Below, piece by piece: positions 25,040 through 34,400 of a stretch of DNA of 64,000 bases. Position numbers and translations under genes: made by a program. The stretch covers positions 1-64,000 of the forward strand of contig NZ_CACVCH010000046.1 in the NCBI RefSeq assembly GCF_902729425.1. The letters run 5' to 3'. The stretch is from Magnetospirillum sp. SS-4. Lineage in GTDB: Bacteria; Pseudomonadota; Alphaproteobacteria; Rhodospirillales; Magnetospirillaceae. A model generated the notes under the pieces. That model saw only the letters and a list, made by a program, of their open reading frames with translations, was not told where the DNA came from and searched no databases. Within the stretch, counting starts at the first letter, position 1; the number at the start of each line of letters is the position of its first letter.

Positions 25040-26170
25040 GTGGTCCCGCAGCAGGGGAAGTCATTGCCGGACATGCACCAGGGGCTGGCCGACCGCCTGA
25101 TCTGTCTTCATGACGAGATCAAGGGCGATGCCGATCTGATGGAGCTCAGCCGCATCGCCGTCGCCATCTACGACGAGACCAGCGACATCCTGAAAACCTT
25201 CGTCCATTCCAGCGAGACCGCCAATCCGCTGGATCACGCCTCGGCCCGGCTGTCCGCCATGCCGACGCTGAGGACGCTGGCCATGACCGGCGGCCGGCGC
25301 ACCATCAACGACCTGGAGGCGGTGGCCGAATCCGGGCAGGATCAGGCCCGCCGGCTGCTGTCGTTCGGCTATCGCTCCAGCTACACGGTTCCCATCCGCT
25401 CCAAGGGACGGTTCTACGGCTTTTTGTTCCTGAACTCGTTTCGGAAGGATTTCTTTTCCCCCCAGGTGATCCATCGGCTGCGCCCCTATGCCGAACTGAT
25501 GGCCCAGGTGATCCTGCGCGAACTCGACACCGTCCGGATGATGCACGCGGCGGTGAAGGTCATCCGGCAGGTCTCCACCGCCCGCGACGAGGAGACCGGC
25601 GCCCATCTCGCCCGCATGGCCGCCTATGCCCGCCTGATCGCCCTCCGGCTGGCAGCGCGCCATGGCCTCAGCGACGAGTTCGTGGAATACGTCTACCAGT
25701 TCGCCCCCATCCACGACGTGGGCAAGATTTCCGTGCCCGATCACATCTTGCTGAAGCCGGCCCGGCTGAGCCCTCATGAAATCAAGGTGATGCAGGGGCA
25801 TGTGAGCAAGGGCGTCGAGATCATCGACATGATGGCCGCCAATTTCGGCATCCAGTCGCTGCCCCATTTCCGCATCCTGCGCAATATCGTCGCCTGTCAT
25901 CACGAGGCGCTGGACGGCAGCGGCTATCCCAACGGCCTGTCGGGCGAGGCGGTTCCGCTGGAGGCCCGCATCTCGGCGGTCGCCGACGTGTTCGACGCCC
26001 TGACGTCGGAACGGCCGTACAAGAAGGCCTGGACCAACCGGGAGGCCTTCGATCTTCTGCGGGAGAATTCCGGCGGGAAGTTCGATGCGGAATGCGTCGC
26101 GGCCCTGCTGGAAAGCGAGGCCGAGATCGTTTCCATCCAGGCCCGGGTCGAACAGACGGTGTTCGATTGA
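25040..26170 (+). CDS. HD-GYP domain cyclic di-GMP phosphodiesterase with GAF-like sensor
   Basis: A predicted cytosolic phosphodiesterase. The N-terminal half (about residues 25-170) looks like a GAF domain (SFGYRSSYTVPIRSKGRFYGFLFLNS). The C-terminal HD-GYP domain carries HDVGKISVPDHILLKPARL and HHEALDGSGYPNGL, with the full HHExxDGxGYP signature, so it should be active. The GTG at 25040 is the preferred start given the promoter at 24969-24998, though the ATG at 25073 is possible. It is followed by a coupled murein endopeptidase gene (TTGA overlap). Confidence 0.87.
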   Translation: MVPQQGKSLPDMHQGLADRLICLHDEIKGDADLMELSRIAVAIYDETSDILKTFVHSSETANPLDHASARLSAMPTLRTLAMTGGRRTINDLEAVAESGQDQARRLLSFGYRSSYTVPIRSKGRFYGFLFLNSFRKDFFSPQVIHRLRPYAELMAQVILRELDTVRMMHAAVKVIRQVSTARDEETGAHLARMAAYARLIALRLAARHGLSDEFVEYVYQFAPIHDVGKISVPDHILLKPARLSPHEIKVMQGHVSKGVEIIDMMAANFGIQSLPHFRILRNIVACHHEALDGSGYPNGLSGEAVPLEARISAVADVFDALTSERPYKKAWTNREAFDLLRENSGGKFDAECVAALLESEAEIVSIQARVEQTVFD

Positions 26171-26997
26171 AGCGGGCGGTGGCTGCCGCGCTGGTCCTGC
26201 TGTCGGCCATTCCGGGACCGGTTCTGGCCCAGCCGCAGGATGGCTGGTCGTCGGTACGCCGGCCGCTGGCCGGGGCGCCGGCGGTGATCGGCTCGGCCGC
26301 CGCCGGCTGCGTCCAGGGCGCCCAGGCGCTGCGTCTGGAAGGCGAGAACCATCAGGCGCTAAGGCCGGCGCGGCATCGCTACTGGGGGCATCCGGCCACC
26401 GTCGCCTTCGTCGAGGATTTGGCGCGGACGGCGGCGGCCGAGGGCATCGGCCGTCTGCTGATCGGCGACATGGCCCAGCCTCGGGGCGGCCCGATGTCGT
26501 TCGGCCATGCCAGCCACCAGAACGGCCTGGACGTTGATATCTGGTTCCGGCTGTCTCCCGAGCGGCTTGGCGCCGACGAACTGAATTCGCCCCGTCCGGC
26601 GCGCATGGTCGCCGCCGACCGCCTGGGGGTCTCGGCCGAGTGGATGCCGGCCCAGGCCCGCCTGCTGGAACTGGCGGCCCGGTCCGGGCGGGTCGAGCGC
26701 ATCTTCGTCAATCCCGTCATCAAGCAGGCGCTGTGCCGGTCGCATCCGGCGGATGATCGCGGCTGGCTGGGCAAGCTGAGGCCCTGGTGGGGGCATGACG
26801 AGCATTTCCACGTCCGGCTGGCCTGCCCGGCCGACAGTCCCGATTGCGAACCCCAGAAGCCGTTTCCCGAGGGCGACGGCTGCGGCGAGGAATTGTCGTC
26901 GTGGCTGGTCAGGCCCACGTCGCCGGCTCCGCCCGACAAGGCCCATGTCCAGAGCCGCCGGCTGCCCGAGGCGTGCCGCGGCATTCCGGCCCGCTGA
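26167..26997 (+). CDS. mepA: Penicillin-insensitive murein endopeptidase (MepA, M74)
   Basis: A periplasmic LAS-type zinc endopeptidase that cleaves peptide cross-links in peptidoglycan. The 276-residue protein starts at a TTG overlapping the upstream stop codon and has signal peptide MKRAVAAALVLLSAIPGPVLA. The zinc motifs are FGHASHQNGLDVDIW and HDEHFHVRL. The conserved MepA cysteines are present (for example CRSHP, DSPDC and DGCGEEL). Coupling to an HD-GYP phosphodiesterase gene is unusual and may tie wall remodelling to c-di-GMP signalling, which is inference. Confidence 0.92.
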   Translation: MKRAVAAALVLLSAIPGPVLAQPQDGWSSVRRPLAGAPAVIGSAAAGCVQGAQALRLEGENHQALRPARHRYWGHPATVAFVEDLARTAAAEGIGRLLIGDMAQPRGGPMSFGHASHQNGLDVDIWFRLSPERLGADELNSPRPARMVAADRLGVSAEWMPAQARLLELAARSGRVERIFVNPVIKQALCRSHPADDRGWLGKLRPWWGHDEHFHVRLACPADSPDCEPQKPFPEGDGCGEELSSWLVRPTSPAPPDKAHVQSRRLPEACRGIPAR

Positions 26998-27012
26998 ATC
27001 CGTTCATGCCCC

Positions 27013-27041
27013 TTGCAAATCACCGCGCAAGGGCGTAGAAC
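27013..27041 (+). promoter_or_regulatory. Candidate rpsB promoter
   Basis: TTGCAA (27013-27018), a 17-bp spacer and TAGAAC (27036-27041), each 4/6, lie in the 167-bp gap before rpsB. The implied leader of about 115 nt could hold a regulatory structure, but I cannot identify one. Confidence 0.4.
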
Positions 27042-27164
27042 CCGGCCACCAATCCGCACGCGGGATCGCGGCGGCGGCGTGTTTGCGTCGTCCGTTCGCT
27101 CCGGTGTCGAGCCATGCTCGACTACTCCCGCGGAGGTTCAACCGGAGAAGCAAAGGATTTTCCG

Positions 27165-27965
27165 ATGGCTCTGCCCAATTTCACCATGCGTCAGCTCGTC
27201 GAGGCCGGCGTCCATTTCGGCCACAACACCCGCCGCTGGAACCCGAAGATGTCGTCGTACCTCTTCGGCATCCGCAATGGCATTCACATCATCGACCTCC
27301 AGCAGAGCGTGCCGATGCTGCATCGCGCCATGCAGGCGGTGCGCGACGTGACCGCCGGCGGCGGCCGCGTCCTGTTCGTCGGCACCAAGCACCAGGCGTC
27401 GCCCATCGTCGCCGAGGCGGCGCGGCGCTGCGGCCAGTACTTCGTCAACCACCGCTGGCTCGGCGGCATGCTGACCAACTGGAAGACCATTTCCAATTCG
27501 ATCAAGCGCCTGCGCGAATTGGACGAGCAGCTGGCCTCGGGCGCCCTGTCGGGCCTGACCAAGAAGGAACAGCTGGTGCTCCAGCGCGAGCGCGACAAGC
27601 TGGAACGCGCCCTGGGCGGCATCAAGGAGATGGGCGGCTTGCCCGATATCCTGTTCATCATCGACACCAACAAGGAGCAGCTGGCGGTTCAGGAAGCCAA
27701 CAAGCTGGGCATCCCGGTGGTGGCGGTGCTGGACTCGAACTCGGACCCGGCCGGCGTCACCTATCCGGTTCCCGGTAATGACGACGCCATCCGCGCTATC
27801 CAGACCTATTGCGATCTGATGGCCGGCGCCGTGCTCGACGGCATCCAGGCCGAGATCACCCGCAGCGGCGGCGATGTCGGCGCCAGCGCCGAGGCCCCGG
27901 TGGAGCAGATCCCCGAAGTGGCCGAGGCCGCCGCCGAAGAGGCCGCGCCCGCCCAGTCGGCCTGA
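27165..27965 (+). CDS. rpsB: 30S ribosomal protein S2
   Basis: Component of the small ribosomal subunit that helps S1 dock. The 266-residue protein starts [29 protein letters not shown] and contains [17 protein letters not shown] and [14 protein letters not shown], all S2 signatures. An Ala/Glu-rich C-terminal extension is typical of alphaproteobacteria. AAAGGA serves as Shine-Dalgarno. It opens the rpsB-tsf-pyrH-frr gene string. Confidence 0.98.
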   Translation: MALPNFTMRQLVEAGVHFGHNTRRWNPKMSSYLFGIRNGIHIIDLQQSVPMLHRAMQAVRDVTAGGGRVLFVGTKHQASPIVAEAARRCGQYFVNHRWLGGMLTNWKTISNSIKRLRELDEQLASGALSGLTKKEQLVLQRERDKLERALGGIKEMGGLPDILFIIDTNKEQLAVQEANKLGIPVVAVLDSNSDPAGVTYPVPGNDDAIRAIQTYCDLMAGAVLDGIQAEITRSGGDVGASAEAPVEQIPEVAEAAAEEAAPAQSA

Positions 27966-27982
27966 ACCGCGTGTGAGTATCG

Positions 27983-28013
27983 GAATGGCGGCGACACACG
28001 TTCGCCGCCATTC
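27983..28013 (+). promoter_or_regulatory. Strong hairpin between rpsB and tsf (attenuator-like)
   Basis: A perfect 12-bp stem (27983-27994 with 28002-28013, 7-nt loop) starts 17 bp after the rpsB stop and has no T-tract. A second, weaker hairpin (GGCTCC 28042-28047 with GGAGCC 28051-28056) followed by TTTA lies just before the tsf ribosome-binding site. They may tune tsf relative to rpsB by partial termination or RNA processing. Confidence 0.55.
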
Positions 28014-28079
28014 GCTTGAGAGATCATCCGTGTCCTTTTAGGGCTCCGCGGGAGCCTTTATCCGAGAGAGGGAAGACCC

Positions 28080-29006
28080 ATGGCCGAAATTACCGCTTCG
28101 CTGGTCAAGGAACTGCGCGAGAAGACCGGCGCCGGCATGATGGATTGCAAGAAGGCGCTGGGCGAGACCGCCGGCGACGTCGAGGCCGCCATCGACTGGC
28201 TGCGCAAGAAGGGCCTGGCCGCCGCCGCCAAGAAGGCCGGCCGCGTCGCCGCCGAGGGGCTGGTGGGCGTCGCCGCCGTCGGCACCCGGGGCGTCGCCGT
28301 CGAGGTCAACGCCGAGACCGATTTCGTCGCCCGCAACGAACAGTTCCAGGGCTTCGTGTCGGCCGTGGCCGCCGTCGCGCTGGACAAGGGCGGCGACGTG
28401 GCCGCCATCAACGCCGCCGAATGCCCCGGCGCCGGCAAGACCGTGGCCGAGCAGCTGACCGCGCTGATCGCCACCATCGGCGAGAACATGAACCTGCGCC
28501 GCGCCGTCCGCCTGGAAGTGTCCAGCGGCGTCGTCGCCTCCTACGTCCACTCCTCCATCGCTCCCGGTCTGGGCAAGATCGGCTGCCTCGTCGCCCTGGA
28601 ATCCACCGGCGACCAGGCCCGCCTGACCGAACTGGGCAAGCAGCTGGCCATGCATGTGGCCGCCGCCAATCCCCAGTTCCTGGACCCCAGCTCGGTCGAT
28701 GTCGCCGCCCTGGAGCGCGAGACCGCCGTCCTGACCGACCAGGCCAAGGCCTCGGGCAAGCCGGCCGCCGTCATCGAGAAGATGGTCGAGGGCCGCATCC
28801 GCAAGTATTACGAGGAAGTCTGCCTGGTCGAGCAGATCTTCGTCATCGACCAGGAGAACAAGATCTCCAAGGTGCTGGAGACCGTCGGCAAGGAGATCGG
28901 CGCGCCGGTCAAGCTGACCGGCTTCGTCCGCTTCGCCCTGGGCGAGGGTATCGAGAAGGAAGAGAAGGACTTCGCCGCCGAAGTGGCCGCCCAGCTCGGC
29001 CGCTGA
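28080..29006 (+). CDS. tsf: Translation elongation factor Ts
   Basis: The guanine nucleotide exchange factor for EF-Tu. The 308-residue protein has the N-terminal UBA-like segment and the signature [19 protein letters not shown]. It continues with [17 protein letters not shown] and two dimerisation subdomains, ending near [15 protein letters not shown]. The Shine-Dalgarno AGAGAGGGAAG precedes the ATG. Spacing of 114 bp from rpsB includes two hairpins. Confidence 0.97.
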   Translation: MAEITASLVKELREKTGAGMMDCKKALGETAGDVEAAIDWLRKKGLAAAAKKAGRVAAEGLVGVAAVGTRGVAVEVNAETDFVARNEQFQGFVSAVAAVALDKGGDVAAINAAECPGAGKTVAEQLTALIATIGENMNLRRAVRLEVSSGVVASYVHSSIAPGLGKIGCLVALESTGDQARLTELGKQLAMHVAAANPQFLDPSSVDVAALERETAVLTDQAKASGKPAAVIEKMVEGRIRKYYEEVCLVEQIFVIDQENKISKVLETVGKEIGAPVKLTGFVRFALGEGIEKEEKDFAAEVAAQLGR

Positions 29007-29168
29007 CGTCGCGCGGCCATCCGCTCCGTGACCTCCGGGCCGCCTTTCCCGCGAAGGCGGCCCGGTTTCCCCGACAAGGGGCGCGACAGGCGGACGGAAT
29101 GGTGTATGATCGCCGCCGCCCGCCGCCGTGAAACATCGATGCCGGCCTCACCAGACCCGAGGGAGACC

Positions 29169-29891
29169 ATGGACAGCGACGCCAAATTCCGCCGCGTTCT
29201 CCTCAAGATTTCCGGCGAAGGCCTGATGGGAACCCGTGAATACGGGCTCGATCCCGCCACCGTCGAACGCATCGCCCGCGAGGTGAAGTCGGTTCGCGAC
29301 CTCGGAATCGAGGTCTGCGTCGTCATTGGCGGCGGCAATATCTTCCGCGGCGTCTCCGGCGCCTCCAGCGGCATGGAACGCGCCGCCGCCGACAACATGG
29401 GCATGCTGGCCACCGTCATCAACGCCCTGTCGGTGCAAAACGCGCTGGAGCGGGTCGGCTGCGAGACCCGCGTCCAGTCGGCCATCGTCATGCCGACGGT
29501 GTGCGAGGCCTTCATCCGCCGCCGCGCCATCCGCCATCTCGAAAAGGGGCGGGTGGTGATCTTCGCCGCCGGCACCGGCAACCCGTTCTTCACCACCGAC
29601 ACCGCCGCCGCGCTCCGCGCCGTCGAGATGGGCTGCGACGCCCTGCTGAAGGCGACCCAGGTGGACGGCGTCTATTCCGCCGATCCCAAGAAGGTCAGGG
29701 ACGCCACCCGCTATGACCGCCTGACCTTCAACGACGTGATTTCCCGCGATCTGGCGGTCATGGATACCTCCGCCATCGCGCTGTGCCGCGAGAACCGGGT
29801 TCCCATCGTGGTGTTCGACCTGCACCGCCCCGGCGCCTTCGCCGAAGTGGTGTCGGGCCGCGGGCTGTTCACCATCATCGCGAACGAATAG
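29169..29891 (+). CDS. pyrH: Uridylate kinase (UMP kinase)
   Basis: Phosphorylates UMP to UDP in pyrimidine synthesis. The 240-residue protein of the amino-acid kinase fold has [43 protein letters not shown] and [25 protein letters not shown] place the start at the ATG at 29169 behind GGGAGA; an ATG at 29139 would add ten residues. Linkage tsf-pyrH-frr is widely conserved. Confidence 0.96.
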   Translation: MDSDAKFRRVLLKISGEGLMGTREYGLDPATVERIAREVKSVRDLGIEVCVVIGGGNIFRGVSGASSGMERAAADNMGMLATVINALSVQNALERVGCETRVQSAIVMPTVCEAFIRRRAIRHLEKGRVVIFAAGTGNPFFTTDTAAALRAVEMGCDALLKATQVDGVYSADPKKVRDATRYDRLTFNDVISRDLAVMDTSAIALCRENRVPIVVFDLHRPGAFAEVVSGRGLFTIIANE

Positions 29892-29907
29892 GAAAGGGGA
29901 GTCGATC

Positions 29908-30480
29908 GTGTCCGCTCCGACCAACTGGAACGACCTCAAGAAGGACGTGTCGCGCCGCATGGACAGCGCCCTCGAAGTCCTGAAGAAGGAATTCACCGGC
30001 CTGCGCTCGGGCCGCGCCTCGGTCAATCTGCTGGACCCGGTGGTGGTCGAGGCCTATGGCCAGACCATGCCGCTGTCCCAGTGCGGCACCGTCGGCGTGC
30101 CCGAGCCCCGCATGCTGACCGTGCAGGTGTGGGACAAGAGCCAGGTCAAGGCGGTGGAAAAGGCCATCCGCGATGCCGGCCTCGGTCTCAACCCCCAGGC
30201 CGACGGCCAGATGATCCGCGTGCCGATTCCGGCGCTCAACGAGGAACGCCGCAAGGAATTGCAGAAGGTGGCCGGCAAGTATGCCGAGCAGGCCCGCGTC
30301 TCGGTCCGCAACGTGCGGCGCGACGGCATGGACACGCTGAAGAAGATGGAAAAGGACGGTCACGTCTCGGAGGACGAGATCAAGAAGCACGAGAAGGAAA
30401 TCCAGCTTCTGACCGACGACACCATCAAGAAGATCGACGAACATCTGGCGCACAAAGAAAAAGAAATCATGCAGGTTTAG
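29908..30480 (+). CDS. frr: Ribosome recycling factor
   Basis: Splits post-termination ribosomes together with EF-G. The 190-residue protein starts at a GTG behind GGGGAG. It has the two-domain RRF pattern: [71 protein letters not shown] and the C-terminal helix with [25 protein letters not shown]. It lies 16 bp after pyrH and 5 bp before uppS. Confidence 0.97.
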   Translation: MSAPTNWNDLKKDVSRRMDSALEVLKKEFTGLRSGRASVNLLDPVVVEAYGQTMPLSQCGTVGVPEPRMLTVQVWDKSQVKAVEKAIRDAGLGLNPQADGQMIRVPIPALNEERRKELQKVAGKYAEQARVSVRNVRRDGMDTLKKMEKDGHVSEDEIKKHEKEIQLLTDDTIKKIDEHLAHKEKEIMQV

Positions 30481-30485
30481 ACGGA

Positions 30486-31217
30486 ATGGAACCCGCCCCG
30501 TCCCACGCCGGCCCGCCGCCGCCGCCCACCCATGTCGCCATCATCATGGACGGCAACGGGCGTTGGGCCAAGGCGCGGGGGCTGCCTCGAACCGCCGGGC
30601 ACAAGCGGGGCGCCGAAGCCGTCCGCCGCACGGTCGAGGCCGCGCGCGAGATGGGGGTGTCCTACCTGACGCTGTACGGCTTTTCGTCCGAGAACTGGAA
30701 GCGTCCGGCCGGCGAGGTGTCGGACCTGATGGGCCTGCTGCGCCTCTATCTGAGGAGTGAGGTCGCCGCCCTTCACAAGAACGGCATCCGTCTCAAGGTG
30801 ATCGGCGACCGCAACCGTCTGGGCGCCGACATCGTCCGGCTGATCGACGAGGCTGAGGCGAAGACCGCCGCTAACGTCGCCCTTACCCTGGTGCTGGCCC
30901 TGTCCTACGGCGGCCGGCAGGAGATGGTCGAGGCGACCCGGCGCATCGCCGCCGATGTCGCCGCGGGACGGCTGGCGCCCGACGCCATCGACGAAGGCGT
31001 GGTCGCCGGCCATCTGTTCACCGCCGGCATTCCCGACCCCGACCTGATCATCCGCACCAGCGGCGAGCAGCGGATCAGCAATTTCCTGCTGTGGCAGGGA
31101 GCCTATGCCGAACTGGTGTTCATGGAGACCCTGTGGCCGGAATTCGGCCGTGCCGAACTGGAAAACGCCATCCGCGACTATCATGGCCGCGACCGCCGCT
31201 ACGGCGCCACCAAGTGA
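30486..31217 (+). CDS. uppS: Isoprenyl transferase (undecaprenyl diphosphate synthase)
   Basis: A cis-prenyltransferase that makes the C55 lipid carrier for peptidoglycan and other glycans. The 243-residue protein has HVAIIMDGNGRWAKARGLPRTAGHKRGAEAVR (diphosphate-binding Asp-Gly-Asn-Gly-Arg), LYGFSSENWKRPAGEV, and the C-terminal DLIIRTSGEQRISNFLLWQGAYAEL. An N-terminal Pro-rich stretch precedes the domain. Translation begins 5 bp after frr, and cdsA follows at once. Confidence 0.97.
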   Translation: MEPAPSHAGPPPPPTHVAIIMDGNGRWAKARGLPRTAGHKRGAEAVRRTVEAAREMGVSYLTLYGFSSENWKRPAGEVSDLMGLLRLYLRSEVAALHKNGIRLKVIGDRNRLGADIVRLIDEAEAKTAANVALTLVLALSYGGRQEMVEATRRIAADVAAGRLAPDAIDEGVVAGHLFTAGIPDPDLIIRTSGEQRISNFLLWQGAYAELVFMETLWPEFGRAELENAIRDYHGRDRRYGATK

Positions 31218-31224
31218 CCGCCGC

Positions 31225-32004
31225 GTGCTGAAGACCCGTGCCCTTTCCGCTCTGGCCCTGGCGCCGCCGGCTCTGCTGGCCACCTGGGCCGGCGGCTACG
31301 CCTTCGCCGCCATGGTGGCGCTGGCGGCGGCGCTGATGTGCTGGGAGTGGCACCGCATCGCCCTCGGCGGCTTTGGCAGGGCGGGGCAGGCCGCAGCGGC
31401 GGGATGCGTCGCCGCCTCCATCCTGGCCGTGTCCCATCCGGCGGCGGCGATGGCCGTCGTGGCGGCGGCGGCGGCGCTGATGGCGGTGATGGCCGGCCGC
31501 GCCGGCCGCGCCTGGGCTACGGGCGGCCTGCTGTATGTCGGATTGCCCTCGGTGGCGCTGGTCTGGCTGCGTCTGGACCCGGTCTTCGGCGAGGCGGTGG
31601 TGTGGTGGCTACTGCTGATGGTGTGGGCGACCGACATCGGCGCCTATGCCTGCGGCCGGCTGATCGGCGGGCCGCTGCTGCTGCCGGCGGTCAGTCCCAA
31701 GAAGACCTGGGCCGGGCTGCTGGGCGGCATGGCGTCGGCCGCCCTGGTCGGACCGCCGGTGGCCTGGGCCTTCGGCCTGTCCGCTCCTGGCGCGGTGATG
31801 GCCCTCGGCGCCGTCGGCGCCGTGGTGGCGCAGGCCGGCGACCTGTTCGAGTCCTGGGTCAAGCGCCGTTGGAACGTCAAGGATTCCAGCGGCATCATTC
31901 CCGGCCATGGCGGCGTGCTGGACCGCGTCGATGGCCTGCTGTCCGCCGCGCTGGCCGTGGCGGTCCTGACATTGGCCGGCGGCCGTTCGGTCCTGGCCTG
32001 GTGA
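31225..32004 (+). CDS. cdsA: Phosphatidate cytidylyltransferase
   Basis: Makes CDP-diacylglycerol, the branch point for phospholipids, in the inner membrane. The 259-residue protein is largely hydrophobic, with about seven or eight membrane helices. The family signature is at the C-terminal end: [12 protein letters not shown] and [33 protein letters not shown]. The likely start is the GTG at 31225, 7 bp after uppS; no ATG fits. Very rich in Ala and Gly but otherwise normal. Confidence 0.94.
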   Translation: MLKTRALSALALAPPALLATWAGGYAFAAMVALAAALMCWEWHRIALGGFGRAGQAAAAGCVAASILAVSHPAAAMAVVAAAAALMAVMAGRAGRAWATGGLLYVGLPSVALVWLRLDPVFGEAVVWWLLLMVWATDIGAYACGRLIGGPLLLPAVSPKKTWAGLLGGMASAALVGPPVAWAFGLSAPGAVMALGAVGAVVAQAGDLFESWVKRRWNVKDSSGIIPGHGGVLDRVDGLLSAALAVAVLTLAGGRSVLAW

Positions 32005-32017
32005 AAGAGGTATCGCG

Positions 32018-33181
32018 ATGAGCGCAAGACGGGGCGTCACCATTCTCGGCTCGACCGGGTCCATCGGCTGCAACACGGTGGAACTGATCGAAGCCCGTCC
32101 CGATCTCTACCGGGTCGAGGCGCTGGTGGCCAATTCGCGGGTCGACATCCTGGCCGATCAGGCGCGGCGGCTGAAGGCGAGGCTGGCGGTGGTGGCCGAC
32201 GAGGCCGCCTATCCCGCCCTGAGGGATGCCCTGGCCGGAACCGGCATCGAGGCGGCCGCCGGTCCCGGGGCGGTGATCGCCGCCGCCGAGCTGCCGGCCG
32301 ATTGGGTGATGGCCGCCATCGTCGGCGCCGCCGGCCTGGCCCCCACCCTGGCGGCGGCGCGGCGCGGCGCGGTGATCGGCCTGGCCAACAAGGAATGCCT
32401 GGTCTGCGCCGGCCAGCTGATGATGGCCGAGGTGCAAAAGCACGGCGCCACCCTGCTGCCGGTGGATTCCGAGCATTCCGCCATCTTCCAGGTGTTTGAG
32501 TTCGACCAGAAGGACAAGATCGAGAAGATCATCCTGACCGCCTCGGGCGGGCCGTTCCGCACCAGGACCCGCGACGAGATGGCCGACATGACCCCGGAAC
32601 AGGCGGTGGCCCATCCCAACTGGTCCATGGGCGCCAAGATATCGGTGGATTCCGCCTCCATGTTCAACAAGGGGCTGGAACTGATCGAAGCCCATCATCT
32701 GTTCGACATGCCGGAGGAACGGATCGACATCGTCGTCCATCCCCAATCGGTGATTCACTCGCTGGTGGCCTATGTGGACGGCTCGGTGCTGGCGCAGCTG
32801 GGCTCGCCCGACATGCGCACCCCCATCGCCTACGCCCTGGGCTGGCCCAACCGGATAGAGGCGCCCGCGCCCAAGCTCGATCTGGCCGCCATCGCCACCC
32901 TGACCTTCGAGGCCCCGGACCCGGTGCGCTTTCCGGCGTTGCGTCTGGCGCGCCAGGCGTTGCGGGCCGGCGGTTCGGCGGCGGCGGTGATGAATGCCGC
33001 CAACGAGGTGGCGGTGGCCGCCTTCCTTGATCGCCGCATCGGTTTCCTCGACATCGCCCAGGTGGTCGAGCGGACGATCGAAGGGGTGGAGCATTGCAAT
33101 CTCGGCTCCATTGACGATGTTCTTGCCCAGGACCACAAGGCGCGCGCGTTCGCATCCGCCACGGTCGGGCGCGTTTCCTGA
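32018..33181 (+). CDS. dxr: 1-deoxy-D-xylulose 5-phosphate reductoisomerase
   Basis: The first committed enzyme of the MEP isoprenoid pathway. The 387-residue protein has the NADPH-binding [11 protein letters not shown] near the N-terminus. [15 protein letters not shown] and [13 protein letters not shown] (metal-binding Asp-x-Glu) follow, then SGGPFRT and [29 protein letters not shown]. The linkage uppS-cdsA-dxr-rseP-bamA is the standard proteobacterial envelope cluster. ErpA, encoded at 7061, is known to serve Fe-S enzymes later in this pathway. Confidence 0.97.
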   Translation: MSARRGVTILGSTGSIGCNTVELIEARPDLYRVEALVANSRVDILADQARRLKARLAVVADEAAYPALRDALAGTGIEAAAGPGAVIAAAELPADWVMAAIVGAAGLAPTLAAARRGAVIGLANKECLVCAGQLMMAEVQKHGATLLPVDSEHSAIFQVFEFDQKDKIEKIILTASGGPFRTRTRDEMADMTPEQAVAHPNWSMGAKISVDSASMFNKGLELIEAHHLFDMPEERIDIVVHPQSVIHSLVAYVDGSVLAQLGSPDMRTPIAYALGWPNRIEAPAPKLDLAAIATLTFEAPDPVRFPALRLARQALRAGGSAAAVMNAANEVAVAAFLDRRIGFLDIAQVVERTIEGVEHCNLGSIDDVLAQDHKARAFASATVGRVS

Positions 33182-33195
33182 TTGACCGGAGCACC

Positions 33196-34356
33196 ATGGA
33201 ACTTTCGACCCTGCTGAACAGCGTGATCCACGGAGTCTGGTACTACGTGGTGATCTTCCTGCTGATCCTGACCGTGGTGGTGTTCGTCCACGAGATGGGG
33301 CATTTCCTGGTGGCCCGCTGGAACGGGATACGGGTGGATGTCTTCTCCATCGGCTTCGGGCCGGAGGTCTGGGGCTGGACCGATCCCAAGACCGGCACGC
33401 GCTGGCGGTTCAGCCTGGTGCCGCTGGGCGGTTACGTGAAGTTCTTCGGCGACGCCGACGCCGCGTCGGCCACCGGCGACGACCGCCCCATGACCGACGA
33501 GGAGAAGGCGGTCTCGTTCCAGCACAAGCGGGTGGGGCAGCGCGCCGCCGTGGTGTTCGCCGGACCGGCCGCCAATTTCATCTTCGCCATCCTGGGCCTC
33601 GCCGGACTGTTCCTGGTCCTCGGCCAGGCGGTGACCGAACCGGTGGTCGGCGCCGTCCAGGCCGGCTCCGCCGCCGAGGCCGCCGGGCTGCGGGCCGGCG
33701 ATCGCATCAACGCCATCAACGGCACTCCGGTCGATCGTTTCCAGGACATCCAGCGCATTGTCCGCATTGAGATCGAGCGGCCGCTGGACCTGTCGGTTCA
33801 GCGCGGGACCGAAACCCTCGCCATCGAGGCCAGGCCGAAGGTGGTCCAGCGCAAAGGCGTGTTCGGCGACATGGAGAAGGTGCCGGTGTTGGGCATCGCC
33901 GCCGATTCGGCGCGCACCACCCTGATCAGTCATACGCCGGGCTCCGCCCTGGCCGAGGCGCTGCGCGAGACCGAGGGCATGGTCCGCTCCACCTTCATCG
34001 GCATCGGCCAGATGATCAACGGGACCCGCGACAGCGACGAACTGGGCGGTCCCATCAGAATCGCCAAGGGTGCAGGCGAGGCCGCCCAGTTGGGGCTGTC
34101 CAGCGTAGTGTTCTACACGATTTTGCTGTCCCTCAATCTGGGGCTGATCAATCTGTTTCCTATCCCTGTGCTGGACGGCGGCCATCTTGTTTTCTACGCC
34201 ATCGAGGCGATTCTTGGCCGTCCCCTGGGAGAACGGGCCCAAGAATATGGTTTCCGAGTCGGGCTGTTTCTGGTATTGGCGTTGATGGTCTTTGCCACCA
34301 GGAATGACATCGTGGCGTTGCCCATCTGGCAAGTGGTGAAGCAGCTGTTTTCGTGA
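33196..34356 (+). CDS. rseP: RIP metalloprotease RseP
   Basis: Intramembrane site-2 protease that clips anti-sigma factors and signal-peptide remnants. The 386-residue protein has the zinc motif in VVVFVHEMGHFLVARW and a single PDZ domain (about residues 125-205: VGAVQAGSAAEAAGLRAGDRINAINGTPV). The third ligand motif is in NLFPIPVLDGGHLVFYAIEAILGRPL. Four membrane helices are visible. It lies between dxr and bamA as usual. Confidence 0.96.
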   Translation: MELSTLLNSVIHGVWYYVVIFLLILTVVVFVHEMGHFLVARWNGIRVDVFSIGFGPEVWGWTDPKTGTRWRFSLVPLGGYVKFFGDADAASATGDDRPMTDEEKAVSFQHKRVGQRAAVVFAGPAANFIFAILGLAGLFLVLGQAVTEPVVGAVQAGSAAEAAGLRAGDRINAINGTPVDRFQDIQRIVRIEIERPLDLSVQRGTETLAIEARPKVVQRKGVFGDMEKVPVLGIAADSARTTLISHTPGSALAEALRETEGMVRSTFIGIGQMINGTRDSDELGGPIRIAKGAGEAAQLGLSSVVFYTILLSLNLGLINLFPIPVLDGGHLVFYAIEAILGRPLGERAQEYGFRVGLFLVLALMVFATRNDIVALPIWQVVKQLFS

Positions 34357-34400
34357 CCCAGGTCCGCGAATCGGTGTGGCGGACCTGAAGGGGGGGCTCG

